Below are positions 1 to 9,612 of a DNA stretch of 64,000 nucleotides, one piece after another. Each line of letters starts with the position of its first letter. Position 1 is the first letter of the stretch. The notes under the pieces were generated by a model. That model was given only the letters and a program-made list of their open reading frames with translations. It did no database searches and was not told the origin of the DNA. The translations under genes were made by a program, and so were the position numbers. The stretch comes from Haliclona indistincta (taxonomy: Eukaryota; Porifera; Demospongiae; Haplosclerida; Chalinidae), in assembly GCA_964017065.1 (NCBI GenBank), contig OZ024784.1, positions 7,607,152 through 7,671,151 on the forward strand, read 5' to 3'.

Positions 1-835
1 ATCTTTACAGCAGTCGCCGACACTCTCAGGTGGTGCATCCATTACAACCATCAAATTCCATTCATTGATCACTATCTCGACGACATCATTGTGGTGGGAC
101 CACCCAACTCTAGGGCGTGCATAGATACATTACTAGCTCTCAAGGAGGAGCACCTCGGCTTCCCTCTCGCGCCAGAGAAGAATGCCTGGCATCAACCATA
201 ACCTTTCTTGGTATCCTCGTCGACACCACGAGTGGCACGCTCTCTCTGCCACAAGCGAAACTGGTACGCCTACGAGAGGAAATCGACCTATCTCGGCGCA
301 CTTGCCGCAAGAGGGAACTGGAATCCATGGTGGGAACCGGCGGTGGGAACATTCCAATTTGCTGCTAAAGTCATCAAACCGGTCTTTCGTCGGAAGGTTA
401 ATCGACCTTCTCAAGACAAGGCGCCGCCTCGAGCACTACATACGTCTCAACACCCGTGTGTCAAGTCTGACCTCCTGTGGTGGAATGCTTTTGCAGATCA
501 CTGGAATGGAGTTGCTTTCTTTCCTCCTAAGACTAGAACTGAGCTAGAATTCACTTCGGGTGCATCAGAATCCTGGGGGCGTGGGGCGTGGTTGGACGAC
601 AACTGGTGGCAGTTCAAGTGGCCCACCTGTTTATAGGTCGTCCTGTCCACTGCAGTCTAGGGACCTCAGTGGAGAGGCAGGCGCATCCGTGGTTACTGTG
701 ACAACCAGTCTGTTATCGATACGCTCTTATCTCACACAAGCAAGGAGCAGCACATTATTCACCTGCTACGCTGCCTATTCTTCATCGAAGCAAAGCACCA
801 ATTTATTATAGCAGTTGAACACATCGTCCATCGCT
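1..835 (+). pseudogene. DIRS/Ngaro-like retroelement fragment (RT and RNase H), broken
   Basis: Reading from base 1, one frame contains the reverse-transcriptase catalytic box YLDDIIVVGPP (about 76-108). After a frameshift near 185 another frame continues with TFLGILVDT (about 207-233). A third frame, around 470-600, reads DLLWWNAFADHWNGV and ASESWGRGAWLDD, typical of the RNase H part of tyrosine-recombinase retroelements. The stretch up to about 835 reads CDNQSVIDTLLSHTSKEQH and LLRCLFFIEA. The YLDD box, the TFLGI.LDT motif and the LLRCLFFIEA ending fit DIRS/Ngaro elements better than Gypsy, which usually have Y-I/V-DD boxes. Several frame changes and a stop near 634 make it inactive. The 5' part lies outside the window and no recombinase is seen. 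Confidence 0.75.
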
Positions 836-870
836 CTTGTCAGTAGGAGCTTTTTACAGAAAGAAGCACT

Positions 871-1466
871 GTAACATATAGCCTCGTTCCCTGCCAAATT
901 TCGCAACGAGGAAATGCAACGGAACGAAACACCGAAAATTGGACCTGGTACACACTGCAAGGGTAGAGATAATATTATTATTACTCGGCAATGAATATCG
1001 TTAACGAACGCTTGCTAGCGATGAAAGCAAGCAACACTAAAACGACACAGCCTTTTGGGATTGCTTCAGCTTGCTTTCACAAAGGAATGGGAGAAGTTGG
1101 CAGCTAAAACACTTGCTGTTCCACATAGAAAATCAGATAAAAATCACAAAACCGTTGCAGAACAGTGATAAACAGTCTCATCGTGCTTATGAGTTTAGTG
1201 TACTGTATAACCATGTTGATCAAGGCAGAACAACACAAATTCCAAGCTGTACGATAATTTTACTCTTGGAAGAACACGTAAAGTGCTTCGGGAATGGGCT
1301 AGTATATGGTGTAATGTAGCGAGAATGCCCAAAAAGATTACGAATACCCCAGATACCGGGGTATAGTCTGAGCATGCGCACAAGTACCCTTGCAGTGTGT
1401 ACCATGCCCAATTTTCGTCGTTTCGTTCCACGTTGCAAAAATTTGGCAGGGAAAAGGCTATGTAAC
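871..1466. mobile_element. Inverted-repeat element with about 85-bp arms
   Basis: The arm at 871-965 (starting GTAACATATAGCC, ending CACACTGCAAGGGTA) recurs as a reverse complement at 1385-1466 (TACCCTTGCAGTGTGTACC ... TATGTAAC). Small indels and substitutions separate the arms. The interior (966-1384) has no convincing coding sequence. This is the architecture of a foldback or MITE-type DNA element. No target-site duplication was recognised, so the family is open. Confidence 0.6.
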
Positions 1467-1471
1467 TTAGG

Positions 1472-1780
1472 CGGCATTTACACGACAACGCTATCAGGTG
1501 AAAACGAAGACTTTTGTATCTGTTTTGGTCGTGCGTTTACACCAAAACGATGAAAACACATAGGTAAAACGGAGACTTATGAAAACGCTCGTGTAACTTT
1601 TTGTATGAGCGTACCTCAGCCTTTATACTTGCAAAGAATGCTGGGAAGAGTCTTCAAACAGCATCTATCAACAAAGAGTTTCTTCTTTCGCTTTTGTTCG
1701 TGCATACACGCGAATAACAGCGTGTTCGCCTAAAAATGCCACACCCACATTCCATACAAAACGGTGTCGTGTAAACAGCC
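1472..1780. mobile_element. Probable MITE with short terminal inverted repeats
   Basis: The left end CGGCATTTACACGACAACG (1472-1490) matches the reverse complement of CGGTGTCGTGTAAACAGCC (1762-1780) at nearly every position. Related GTTTACACCAAAACG words occur inside. The size (about 310 bp) and lack of coding capacity suit a non-autonomous DNA transposon. It lies immediately next to the 871-1466 element, so one may have inserted beside the other. Confidence 0.5.
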
Positions 1781-1989
1781 AAAACGCTGCATCTGAATAC
1801 GCATACATTTCCACCATTGCCTAACAAACCTAGACCTTGATGCAAATCAGATGTCTCCTTGTACTATGAATTCATTAGCATTCTTCACTACAAACTAATC
1901 TGAACAGTTTCCTGTTTGCGGGTACCAAGGTGTTGAATTATCGAGGGTCTACTATATGCCCAAAATCATGTATTGTGAGTTTGGTGTGC

Positions 1990-2225
1990 TCAGGAGTAAA
2001 ACAAAATTTTTGGCATTTGGGCTGAGTTTGCTTTGCCCACAAAACGAATGGTAACTTTCTTGGATCTTTTCGAAGATCTTGCATAAACCGGAAGTGACAT
2101 TGGCCAATCAAATTCACATTTCGTCACGTGAACAGTCTTCAGGTAGTCACATGTATGTAACCCACTTACATGCATTTGATTAGCCAACGTCATGCTTCCG
2201 CTTTTGGCTCGTTTATACAAGATCT
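1990..2225. repeat. Dispersed repeat copy, related to 34400-34510
   Basis: About 60 bp here (GCCCACAAAACGAATGG followed by ACTTTCTTGGAT) is shared with 34466-34501, where GCCCACAAGACGAATGG is followed by the same ACTTTCTTGGAT. The rest of the stretch has no gene signal. It is likely an old dispersed element; its borders are not defined. Confidence 0.4.
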
Positions 2226-2289
2226 TTGAAAACCACTGTATCAGTGTGATTGAGCAGCCTCAATTTGCCAGTAGAATAGGCTTGCGTCG

Positions 2290-2575
2290 ATTATTCTAGC
2301 ATAATTTTTGGCATTTTCGGCATGATAAAGCATAATGCTAGCATAATAGGTACATAAAGCATAATGCTAGCATGTACATAATGCTAGCTCATGTACATAA
2401 TGCTAGCATGTGCTACATAAAGCATAATGCTAGCATAATAGGTACAATTTGCTACATACAATTTGCTACATGCTAGCATACAATTTGCTACATGCTAGCA
2501 TAATAGGTACAATTTGCTACATGTACATAATGCTAGCATGTGCTACATAAAGCATAATAAGTACAATTTCCTCTA
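2290..2575. repeat. Short tandem/interspersed repeat block (GCATAATGCTAGCATA type)
   Basis: The words GCATAATGCTAGCATA, ACATAATGCTAGCATGT and ACAATTTGCTACATG recur many times in irregular order across this stretch, many of them partly palindromic because of the GCTAGC core. No coding sequence runs through it. It is a satellite-like expansion that could promote replication slippage. Confidence 0.7.
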
Positions 2576-2612
2576 AATGACGTCATGGTGGTAGGTGTAT
2601 GCTAAAATGGCG

Positions 2613-2851
2613 GCTAGCTCGACTGCTCGAGCACGAGTGTAGATCTAGTAGACTCTGCAGACATTAATAGCGATGACGACGGACTTGGCTATTTGGCCGA
2701 CGGTGAAGTGGCAGTTTCGGTGAATGAAGGAACAGGCACTAGTAGTGGCACTTCGCTATCGATACTAGACAGGTTGAGAGCGCCCACAGCGTCTGAACTG
2801 GGTCATTATAATCAATCAATTTATTTAGACACCTGGCATTACGTAGCATAA
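2613..2851 (+). pseudogene. Open stretch resembling the N-terminus of a sponge transposon-type protein
   Basis: A frame without an ATG reads ...DINSDDDGLGYLADGEVAVS ... SILDRLRAPTASEL before a stop near 2850. The hydrophobic LDRLRAPTASEL box resembles the start of repeat-encoded proteins seen in basal animals (from memory, not searched). An ATG at about 2607 lies in a different frame that stops after eleven codons. This is probably a decayed repeat-derived exon. Confidence 0.25.
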
Positions 2852-3199
2852 TAGGAAAAAATTGAAGCATAATAGGGGGAAAATTAAAGCATTGCCAAAA
2901 AGCATATATATAATAGGCAAATTTAACAGCATAATCGGCACAAGCCTACCGTAGAAACAGAAATATTCTTCATTCTGGTGTTTGCTCAGTGGATCATGGA
3001 GGGTTAAAGTTAAAAGTTTTGTCGGCGAAACATCAAGGCCTTTATTTACTTTAGTACGGCGAATGGACAGCAGTAGGCAAACTGGTCTATAATCCAATAA
3101 AAAGAACGGACAGCGATTAACACACAACCCTCCCCAAAGGAGGCCGAACCCAAGCAGAAAACCCATCTCTACTTTATATAAAAGTACATGATTGTACTT

Positions 3200-3648
3200 T
3201 TAAGGGACTACACGGCGAACTATAGAAACGGCTTGATTTGCGTGCTGTTTTTTTCTGGCTAACCATCTAGTACTTCACAGCGACTTTACCGACTGCTGGG
3301 CGGTCCTAGGGTGGAGCTAGAGGGCCGAGGGACCCAAATGTTTTACGACATAGTTTTTCTCAAATGACCTTGCTGCGTTCTTAGCTGACCTCTGTAGCTC
3401 AATTCTTGTGCAAACCACGAAACTAATTAAATATTCGCGGCCTTGTGACTGACAGACTAAACACTTTACGCAAAAACGCATGCATACGTTTGCTCACCAC
3501 GAGCCATTCAGTTCACAAATCCATTTTGGTGGGCGTGGCTTGTCCGAATTTGTGAGTTTCTTTGATGATAACTGTCTTTGACCACGCTTTGTTTGCCCGA
3601 AGAAACTGAAATTTTCGTCATTCTGATGTTCGACGTGTAGTCCCTTAA
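3200..3648. mobile_element. MITE with 20-bp terminal inverted repeats and TTAA/TA flanks
   Basis: TAAGGGACTACACGGCGAAC at 3201-3220 matches the reverse complement of 3628-3647 at 19 of 20 positions. Both ends are bounded by TTAA (3200-3203 and 3645-3648), so the duplication could be TTAA (piggyBac-like) or TA (mariner-like). The interior shows no transposase. It ends about 100 bp before the two kappaB-like sites upstream of the ZNFX1 homologue and so may have moved close to its promoter. Confidence 0.65.
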
Positions 3649-3755
3649 CAAGATTATCTATGCTAGAACATACCTGAACATAGGCACACGGCTATAGGGA
3701 ATCCAGTCCGATCTACAACTGCAACATCCAAATCGATCGTGAGGCTGAACGTGAC

Positions 3756-3777
3756 GGGAATTTCCAAGGGAATTCCC
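3756..3777. promoter_or_regulatory. Two adjacent NF-kappaB-type sites
   Basis: GGGAATTTCC (3756-3765) and the perfect palindrome GGGAATTCCC (3768-3777) are separated by only two bases. Both match the classical GGGRNWYYCC kappaB consensus. They lie 172-193 bp upstream of the ZNFX1 ATG and about 95 bp upstream of a TATA-like word. Function is inferred from sequence only. Confidence 0.6.
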
Positions 3778-3869
3778 TGAGATAGCGATCCACCCTCGGA
3801 TCCACCCCTTTCGAGACTTGGAGCGAGTTGCTGCTTCTTGAATTTTCAGCTGAGGTACACTTTGCACGG

Positions 3870-3876
3870 TATATAA
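3870..3876 (+). promoter_or_regulatory. TATA-like element of the ZNFX1 homologue
   Basis: TATATAA lies about 75 bp upstream of the ATG at 3949, in a spacing that allows a short 5' leader. It is the only TATA-like word between the kappaB pair and the start codon. The region is AT-rich, so chance is possible. Confidence 0.35.
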
Positions 3877-3948
3877 TATAAACGTTGTTGTGTGATCTAG
3901 CTAGATATTTCATAGCCAGAGGTCAGTACTGTCTATAGGCTGACCGAC

Positions 3949-6900
3949 ATGAGCAATAGCCGCGGGGGGAGAGAAGGTCCTGAGATTCCCGGTGGGTACG
4001 GGGACCATGGTAGGCGGCGCTATCATCACGCTGCTAGACGCGGCCGCGGTGAGCATGTCGCCGATACGTCGCGGAACCAGCATCAGCGTGATCGTGGGGA
4101 TAGGAATGGACGCGGAGCAAGACGTGGTGGTCGTCGCCCGCCTGAATCACGCCCATATGTACATGTACAGGCGGAACGATGGACAACCGACGATCTTAAA
4201 CAAATTGCTGGCCTCAGTTCAGAGGAAGCTCTTCGTCGAATCACATCCCAACAAGCAGCCTTTCTGAATGCTTTTGAATTCTACCCTCAGCGTGAAAATT
4301 ATCGTGTAATGAAATGTCTGATTAAGATATTGCACCTAATGATCTGCACACCAGAGAAAACCGACAGAGAGTTCGCCAGTCGCATGCTTAGTCTGATTCT
4401 TTCAGGTGAGGGAAAGTATGCATCGTTTTGCATAAAATTGAACGTTCTTATTAAGAAGACAATGTTTGAAGAACAGCGGGGAAGAGATGACCGACACAGC
4501 ATTCTTTTCTACTTGATTCAAATTGGAAAGTTCTGTATTGACGCCATTCCTCAGTCTGTCATTTATACTTTCCCCTTGAGTGATCTCAAGTACACAATCG
4601 ATGCACTGTGTGATGACAAGGCAGAACAAGACTTTACTACATTAAAGGCACCACTACAGGACCTAGAAACAGTCTTTGAAGAAAAGAAACTGGAAATTAG
4701 GCAAGCTCAAAGTCAACATTTTGCACAGCAGCAGCAGCAACGTCCTTTGACTAGTAGCCTAGATGACCAAGATCCACCAGACAACTTTCGGCAAATTGAG
4801 ATCCTTCCGAATCCCAAAGAGATTGAAAATCCAGGTAGAAAACCATTCTTGAGAACAAACCTTGTTGGCAAAGAGTACCGAAACTGGGATCATTATCTTG
4901 ATGTTCAATTTCGTCTCCTTCGTGAAGATTTTGTGGGCCCTCTTAGAAAAGGCATAGAGTGCTTTGTGCAATCTGGCGAGAAAAGCAGTGAAGTTCTGGT
5001 CTATGAGGGTGTGCATGTCCTTGCTCCTGTTTGCCTCTATTCGGGGATCGGTTTTCAAATTCAGTTTGATATAGAGCGCTCTCATCTCTCCAGAGTCCGG
5101 TGGGAACACTCTAGAAGGTTAATCTTTGGCTCATTGCTCTGTCTTTCAAGGAACAATTTCAAGGATGTTCTTTTTGCCACTATAGTAAATCGAGATGTTG
5201 AACTACTTTCAGAGGGAAAAGTTACGATTAGATTTGAAAGTGGTGTCAGTGGCTTTCATATAAAAACATCAGAAGAATTTTTGATGGTTGAATCCACAGC
5301 TTACTTTGAGGCATACCGTCATGTTCTAGAGAGGCTGCAACAAATCAATGCTGATCAGATGCCTTTCAAGTCTTACATACTTGGTGGATTTAAACCTGAT
5401 CAAGCTATTCCTCTTCCACGATATTGTAAAAATGAGCTGATTCTTGATTTGAACAAAGTGCTTGAGCTGAAAAGTGCAAAATCTCGATTTGATGTGAAAG
5501 ATATTGATAAATGGCCTCATCATGAGTTAACTTGCTTAGATCAATCTCAGATTGATGCACTTCGAATGGCTTTGACACAGGAAGTGTCTGTTATTCAAGG
5601 TCCTCCGGGCACAGGCAAGACCTATATTGGTCTCAAGATAGTGGAATGTCTGCTGCAAAATAGGCATGCATGGGATCCTTACAAAAATTCACCAATTTTG
5701 GTTGTTTGTTACACTAACCATGCACTTGATCAGTTCCTGGAAGGTATCCGGGCATGTCCAATCCAAGGAAAAACCCCAAAGATTGTTAGAGTTGGTGGAA
5801 GGTGTAAAAGTGAAAAAATGAAAGACTGTGCTCTAGCTAATGTAGTAAAGAAAATCAAGGAAGAGAAGCTGGTTCCTGGGCAAACATTCCGTGAGCGCAA
5901 GCATTTTCAATTAACTATCAAAGAGCAGAAAGAAACAATGGAAGCAATGTTTACAGTCGAAGATGTCTTGAAGGGAAAAATCTTGTCAGCAGAAGAGCTC
6001 GGTGGATCAATATCCCGAGATCATTATCAACAGTTAATGGCTCAGAATCTTCGTGGAAGAGACTGGGAAAAGGAAATAGAAGTTTGGTTAGGTCTGTGGT
6101 TTACAACACACATGGACGAACAATCTGATGACATGACCACAGATGAAAATCTAGCAACTGCTTTAGCTGCTAGTTTACAGGTTACTGAAGAACCTGCAGA
6201 GGTAGAGGATATTGCTGAAGATCAGAATGAAGAAGACCAGCAACTGATAACAATTGAAGATGAGCCACAATTGCTTGAGCAAGATCGTCTTGATGAGGGA
6301 GAGCATGAGTTGCTTACTGGAGATACTAACCAGCAAAGAAAACGAACTCAACAAGCACATTCAAAAGACCACTTTTCTGAGGCTAAAGAAGATGAATGGC
6401 AAGTACAGCAACTCAGTGATAGAGAAAGAAGGAAAAGGATAGTTGAAGGTATGAGGTATTTGCCTACGAATGATCGTAAAGCAAGAAATATCAAAGACAT
6501 TTGGAAACTGGACGATAAGAGAAAATGGCAGCTCTACCACTACTGGTTCAATACTTATATTCAGCAAAAGAAGGAAGACGTGTACAGGTCTGCTCTTTTA
6601 TACCAGCAAGCTTGCGATAGCTGTCATGAAATTGACAGAGAAATAAATCTTCTTGCTCTAAAAGGAGCAGATATAGTTGGAATGACGACCACTGGTGCAG
6701 CCAAGCACAGTTATATCCTCAATGGAGGTATTCATCCAAAGGTTGTCATCATTGAAGAGGCTGCTGAAGTGTTCGAGTCACATGTTGTCACGTCTCTCTG
6801 TCCTTCTGTGGAACAACTTGTCCTCATTGGAGACCACAAGCAGCTTCGTCCTAAACCAAATTGCTATGAGCTTGGAAAGAAATATCTACTTGATATCTCT

Positions 6901-9612
6901 CTGTTTGAGCGGCTGGCCAAGTGTGGCTTACCACTTGCTACTCTGACACATCAACATCGAATGAGGCCAGAAATAGCCAGCATTGTAGCCAATCACATTT
7001 ACGACAAACTTGAAAATGCACCATCTGTCTATAAACATCCCTCAGTTCGTGGTATTGGAAAGAATTTGTTTTTCATTGACCATAATTATCCAGAGAGAGC
7101 AAACCCAACTGCAGATCAGCGAAGTCATTCTAACTTGTTTGAATCTCAGTTCTTAGTGGCTCTTTGTCGCTACCTTCTCAAACAAGACTATAGCCCAACA
7201 CAGATCACTCTCTTGACTGTGTACCGAGGTCAACTTATTGAATTGAAGCACATGATGAGAAGAGAAGAGTTTGAAGGAATTAGAGTGGCTGCTGTCGATG
7301 ACTTTCAAGGAGAAGAGAACGACATAATTCTGTTGTCTCTTGTTCGCAGTAATAGTGATGGCAAGATAGGGTTCTTGAAAATAGAAAACAGAATATGTGT
7401 TGCTTTGTCCAGAGCTCGCTGCGGTATGTATGTGATTGGAAATCTCTCCATGCTTCGAAACAAAGATGACACCAAGTGGCCAGCAATCCTCAATGACCTT
7501 GAAAGGAATGGTTTCGTAGGAACAGGGCTTCCTTTGTCCTGCAATTGTGAACATAATACCAAAGAAGTGGTTAAAGCTGAAACTCCAGAAGATTTTGCCA
7601 AACGACCAGAAGGAGGTTGTGGCAAAATTTGTGGCTACAGGTTGCCATGTGGCCATGCCTGTCGTAGTTTCTGTCATCCTATTGACAAAGAACACAAACG
7701 TGTTTACAAGTGTCATAGGATCTGTAACAAGCCTCTACAATGTGGTCACTACTGCCAAAGTAAGTGCTACAAGTGCATTGATGGTCATCCTTCTTGTACT
7801 AAGAAGGTTAACAAGATAATTCCTTCATGCAAACACACAATTGAAATGGATTGTGGTAAAAACCCAATTGGTTTTCCTTGCCCTCGCAAGTGTGAAAAAT
7901 ACCTTGACTGTGGAGATCCTTGTCAAGAATTGTGTTCAATGCCTTGCACAAAGAAGTGTGAAGTCACAAAATCTATCCCACTTGTTTGTGGTCATACAGA
8001 ATGTGTACCATGTTTTCTTTCGAAATCTGCAATAAAATGCTCTAAACCATGCGAGACAATACTTGATGACTGTGGGCATCAGTGTACTGGGACATGTGAT
8101 ACTTGTCACAAAGGTAGATTGCATGTTCAATGTCAGTCAAAGTGTGGTCGAACACTATCCTGTGGACACATTTGCACTTTCCCCTGCACAGCCAATTGTC
8201 CTCCATGTACTAAACCATGCAGTAACTACTGTAGCCATAGCAAGTGTCCTAAGCTCTGTTATGAGCCCTGTGCTCCATGTATGGAGCCGTGTGAGTGGAA
8301 ATGTCCTCATTTTAAATGTCTGACACCATGTGGAAGTGAATGCAAGCGGCCAATTTGTGATAGTCCTTGTCAAAATAAATTGAAATGTGGTCATCAGTGT
8401 ATTGGAGTCTGCGGTGAGAAGTGTCCTACACTATGCGGTGTGTGTAATGAAGAGGAAGTTCGCGAATTCTTCTTTGGTACAGAAGATGGATCTAATGCAC
8501 TTTTTATTCAACTACAAGATTGCAAACATGTCTTAGAAGTATCTGGTCTAGATTATTGGATGGGTATGCAAAGCGATGAAAACACAGAAGAGCCACTGGC
8601 GATCAAGTTGAAAGAATGCCCCAAGTGTAAGACACCAATCATGCGAAGCCTGCGATATGGAAACATCGTTAAGGCCAAAGCCAAAGAGATAGAAGAAGTC
8701 AAGAAACGCATACTTCAGGGAAAAGATGGCTCTATAGAACAGATTATTAGCAGCTTGAGTAGGCAGCTACAAAAAGTCAAAACAAAGGTCATCAGTACCA
8801 GTTCTATCAATTATCTAGATTCACTACTGGAAGAGCTTGCCTATCGCCTACAAGCACCTGAAGGATGGAAGGACAGTGATGCTACATGGCTCTTTCCACA
8901 TCATATTGAGACATTCCAGAATCAAATTAAACTTGTCCCAAAGCTCATTGAGCTTTTCAAGTCTATAAAATCTCTAAGTTCTTCATCCAGCTGTATGATT
9001 GAGTCAATAACAATTCATCCTGCTGAAATCAAAAGGTGTGCTTTAGTTTTAGCGAAGTTTCTTATACCTGAGTACCTCTCTGACCAGCAGCTCAATGATG
9101 CTCACAGTGAGTTGAGAAGACTACTATGCTTATCAAGTGTATGCACTGTTCACATAGCTATTACAAGATCTGGGAAAAAATTGACTAAAGAAGACATAAA
9201 AGCACTTGGAAATTTTGCTCAATTATTAATTGAAAGTGGTCACACAAAGCCAAAGCTGAATGAAGAGACTCAGAAATCAATTTATGAGTTTATCAACGGT
9301 TTAAGAAAACATTACGATCTTGGTGGTTTAACAGATATTGAACGTTTGCAAATAGTGAAAGCTATAGGTTTACCAAAAGGCCATTGGTACAAGTGTAGGA
9401 ATGGACACATATACTGTATTGGAGAATGTGGTGGAGCTACACAGATTTCCAAGTGTCCAGAGTGTAAAGAAGATATAGGTGGTACCAGTCATACACTAAC
9501 TTCTGGTAATACCCATGCTCCAGAAATGGACGGTTCACGTCATTCTGCTTGGTCTGAGGGAGCAAACCTTGCTAACTTTGATCCACAGCAATTGCAGAAT
9601 TTGTTTCCGTAA
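3949..9612 (+). CDS. ZNFX1: ZNFX1 homologue: NFX1-type zinc finger RNA helicase
   Basis: This uninterrupted 1,887-residue reading frame has the full ZNFX1 layout. An RG-rich N-terminus (1-70) is followed by a conserved N-terminal region and a UPF1-like superfamily 1 helicase. Its motifs are Walker A GPPGTGKT (551-558), motif II IIEEAAE (934-940), LIGDHKQLRPKP (about 959-970), LTHQHRMRPE (about 1000) and the motif V/VI blocks DDFQGEEND (about 1116) and ALSRAR (about 1151). A cysteine-rich array of NFX1-type fingers follows (about 1230-1500). A C-terminal RZ-type finger (about 1810-1845, GHWYKCRNGHIYCIGECGG) ends the chain. Known family members bind RNA and act in antiviral sensing and small-RNA inheritance. 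An acidic insert at about 700-800 contains a ubiquitin-interacting-like motif. It is intronless, unlike the intron-rich CHD and Rab2 genes nearby, and has kappaB-like sites upstream. Confidence 0.95.
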   Translation: MSNSRGGREGPEIPGGYGDHGRRRYHHAARRGRGEHVADTSRNQHQRDRGDRNGRGARRGGRRPPESRPYVHVQAERWTTDDLKQIAGLSSEEALRRITSQQAAFLNAFEFYPQRENYRVMKCLIKILHLMICTPEKTDREFASRMLSLILSGEGKYASFCIKLNVLIKKTMFEEQRGRDDRHSILFYLIQIGKFCIDAIPQSVIYTFPLSDLKYTIDALCDDKAEQDFTTLKAPLQDLETVFEEKKLEIRQAQSQHFAQQQQQRPLTSSLDDQDPPDNFRQIEILPNPKEIENPGRKPFLRTNLVGKEYRNWDHYLDVQFRLLREDFVGPLRKGIECFVQSGEKSSEVLVYEGVHVLAPVCLYSGIGFQIQFDIERSHLSRVRWEHSRRLIFGSLLCLSRNNFKDVLFATIVNRDVELLSEGKVTIRFESGVSGFHIKTSEEFLMVESTAYFEAYRHVLERLQQINADQMPFKSYILGGFKPDQAIPLPRYCKNELILDLNKVLELKSAKSRFDVKDIDKWPHHELTCLDQSQIDALRMALTQEVSVIQGPPGTGKTYIGLKIVECLLQNRHAWDPYKNSPILVVCYTNHALDQFLEGIRACPIQGKTPKIVRVGGRCKSEKMKDCALANVVKKIKEEKLVPGQTFRERKHFQLTIKEQKETMEAMFTVEDVLKGKILSAEELGGSISRDHYQQLMAQNLRGRDWEKEIEVWLGLWFTTHMDEQSDDMTTDENLATALAASLQVTEEPAEVEDIAEDQNEEDQQLITIEDEPQLLEQDRLDEGEHELLTGDTNQQRKRTQQAHSKDHFSEAKEDEWQVQQLSDRERRKRIVEGMRYLPTNDRKARNIKDIWKLDDKRKWQLYHYWFNTYIQQKKEDVYRSALLYQQACDSCHEIDREINLLALKGADIVGMTTTGAAKHSYILNGGIHPKVVIIEEAAEVFESHVVTSLCPSVEQLVLIGDHKQLRPKPNCYELGKKYLLDISLFERLAKCGLPLATLTHQHRMRPEIASIVANHIYDKLENAPSVYKHPSVRGIGKNLFFIDHNYPERANPTADQRSHSNLFESQFLVALCRYLLKQDYSPTQITLLTVYRGQLIELKHMMRREEFEGIRVAAVDDFQGEENDIILLSLVRSNSDGKIGFLKIENRICVALSRARCGMYVIGNLSMLRNKDDTKWPAILNDLERNGFVGTGLPLSCNCEHNTKEVVKAETPEDFAKRPEGGCGKICGYRLPCGHACRSFCHPIDKEHKRVYKCHRICNKPLQCGHYCQSKCYKCIDGHPSCTKKVNKIIPSCKHTIEMDCGKNPIGFPCPRKCEKYLDCGDPCQELCSMPCTKKCEVTKSIPLVCGHTECVPCFLSKSAIKCSKPCETILDDCGHQCTGTCDTCHKGRLHVQCQSKCGRTLSCGHICTFPCTANCPPCTKPCSNYCSHSKCPKLCYEPCAPCMEPCEWKCPHFKCLTPCGSECKRPICDSPCQNKLKCGHQCIGVCGEKCPTLCGVCNEEEVREFFFGTEDGSNALFIQLQDCKHVLEVSGLDYWMGMQSDENTEEPLAIKLKECPKCKTPIMRSLRYGNIVKAKAKEIEEVKKRILQGKDGSIEQIISSLSRQLQKVKTKVISTSSINYLDSLLEELAYRLQAPEGWKDSDATWLFPHHIETFQNQIKLVPKLIELFKSIKSLSSSSSCMIESITIHPAEIKRCALVLAKFLIPEYLSDQQLNDAHSELRRLLCLSSVCTVHIAITRSGKKLTKEDIKALGNFAQLLIESGHTKPKLNEETQKSIYEFINGLRKHYDLGGLTDIERLQIVKAIGLPKGHWYKCRNGHIYCIGECGGATQISKCPECKEDIGGTSHTLTSGNTHAPEMDGSRHSAWSEGANLANFDPQQLQNLFP

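Noticed and set aside
2290..2575. CRISPR-like or structured repeat array
   Set aside because: Repeats are irregular, with no unique spacers of constant length, in a eukaryotic context.
2825..3166. 113-codon minus-strand frame
   Set aside because: Hydrophobic, low-information sequence in repeat-derived DNA; it crosses into a region with no gene signals.
7153..7716. Long minus-strand frame opposite ZNFX1
   Set aside because: It is antisense to conserved helicase and zinc-finger codons, so it is a shadow.
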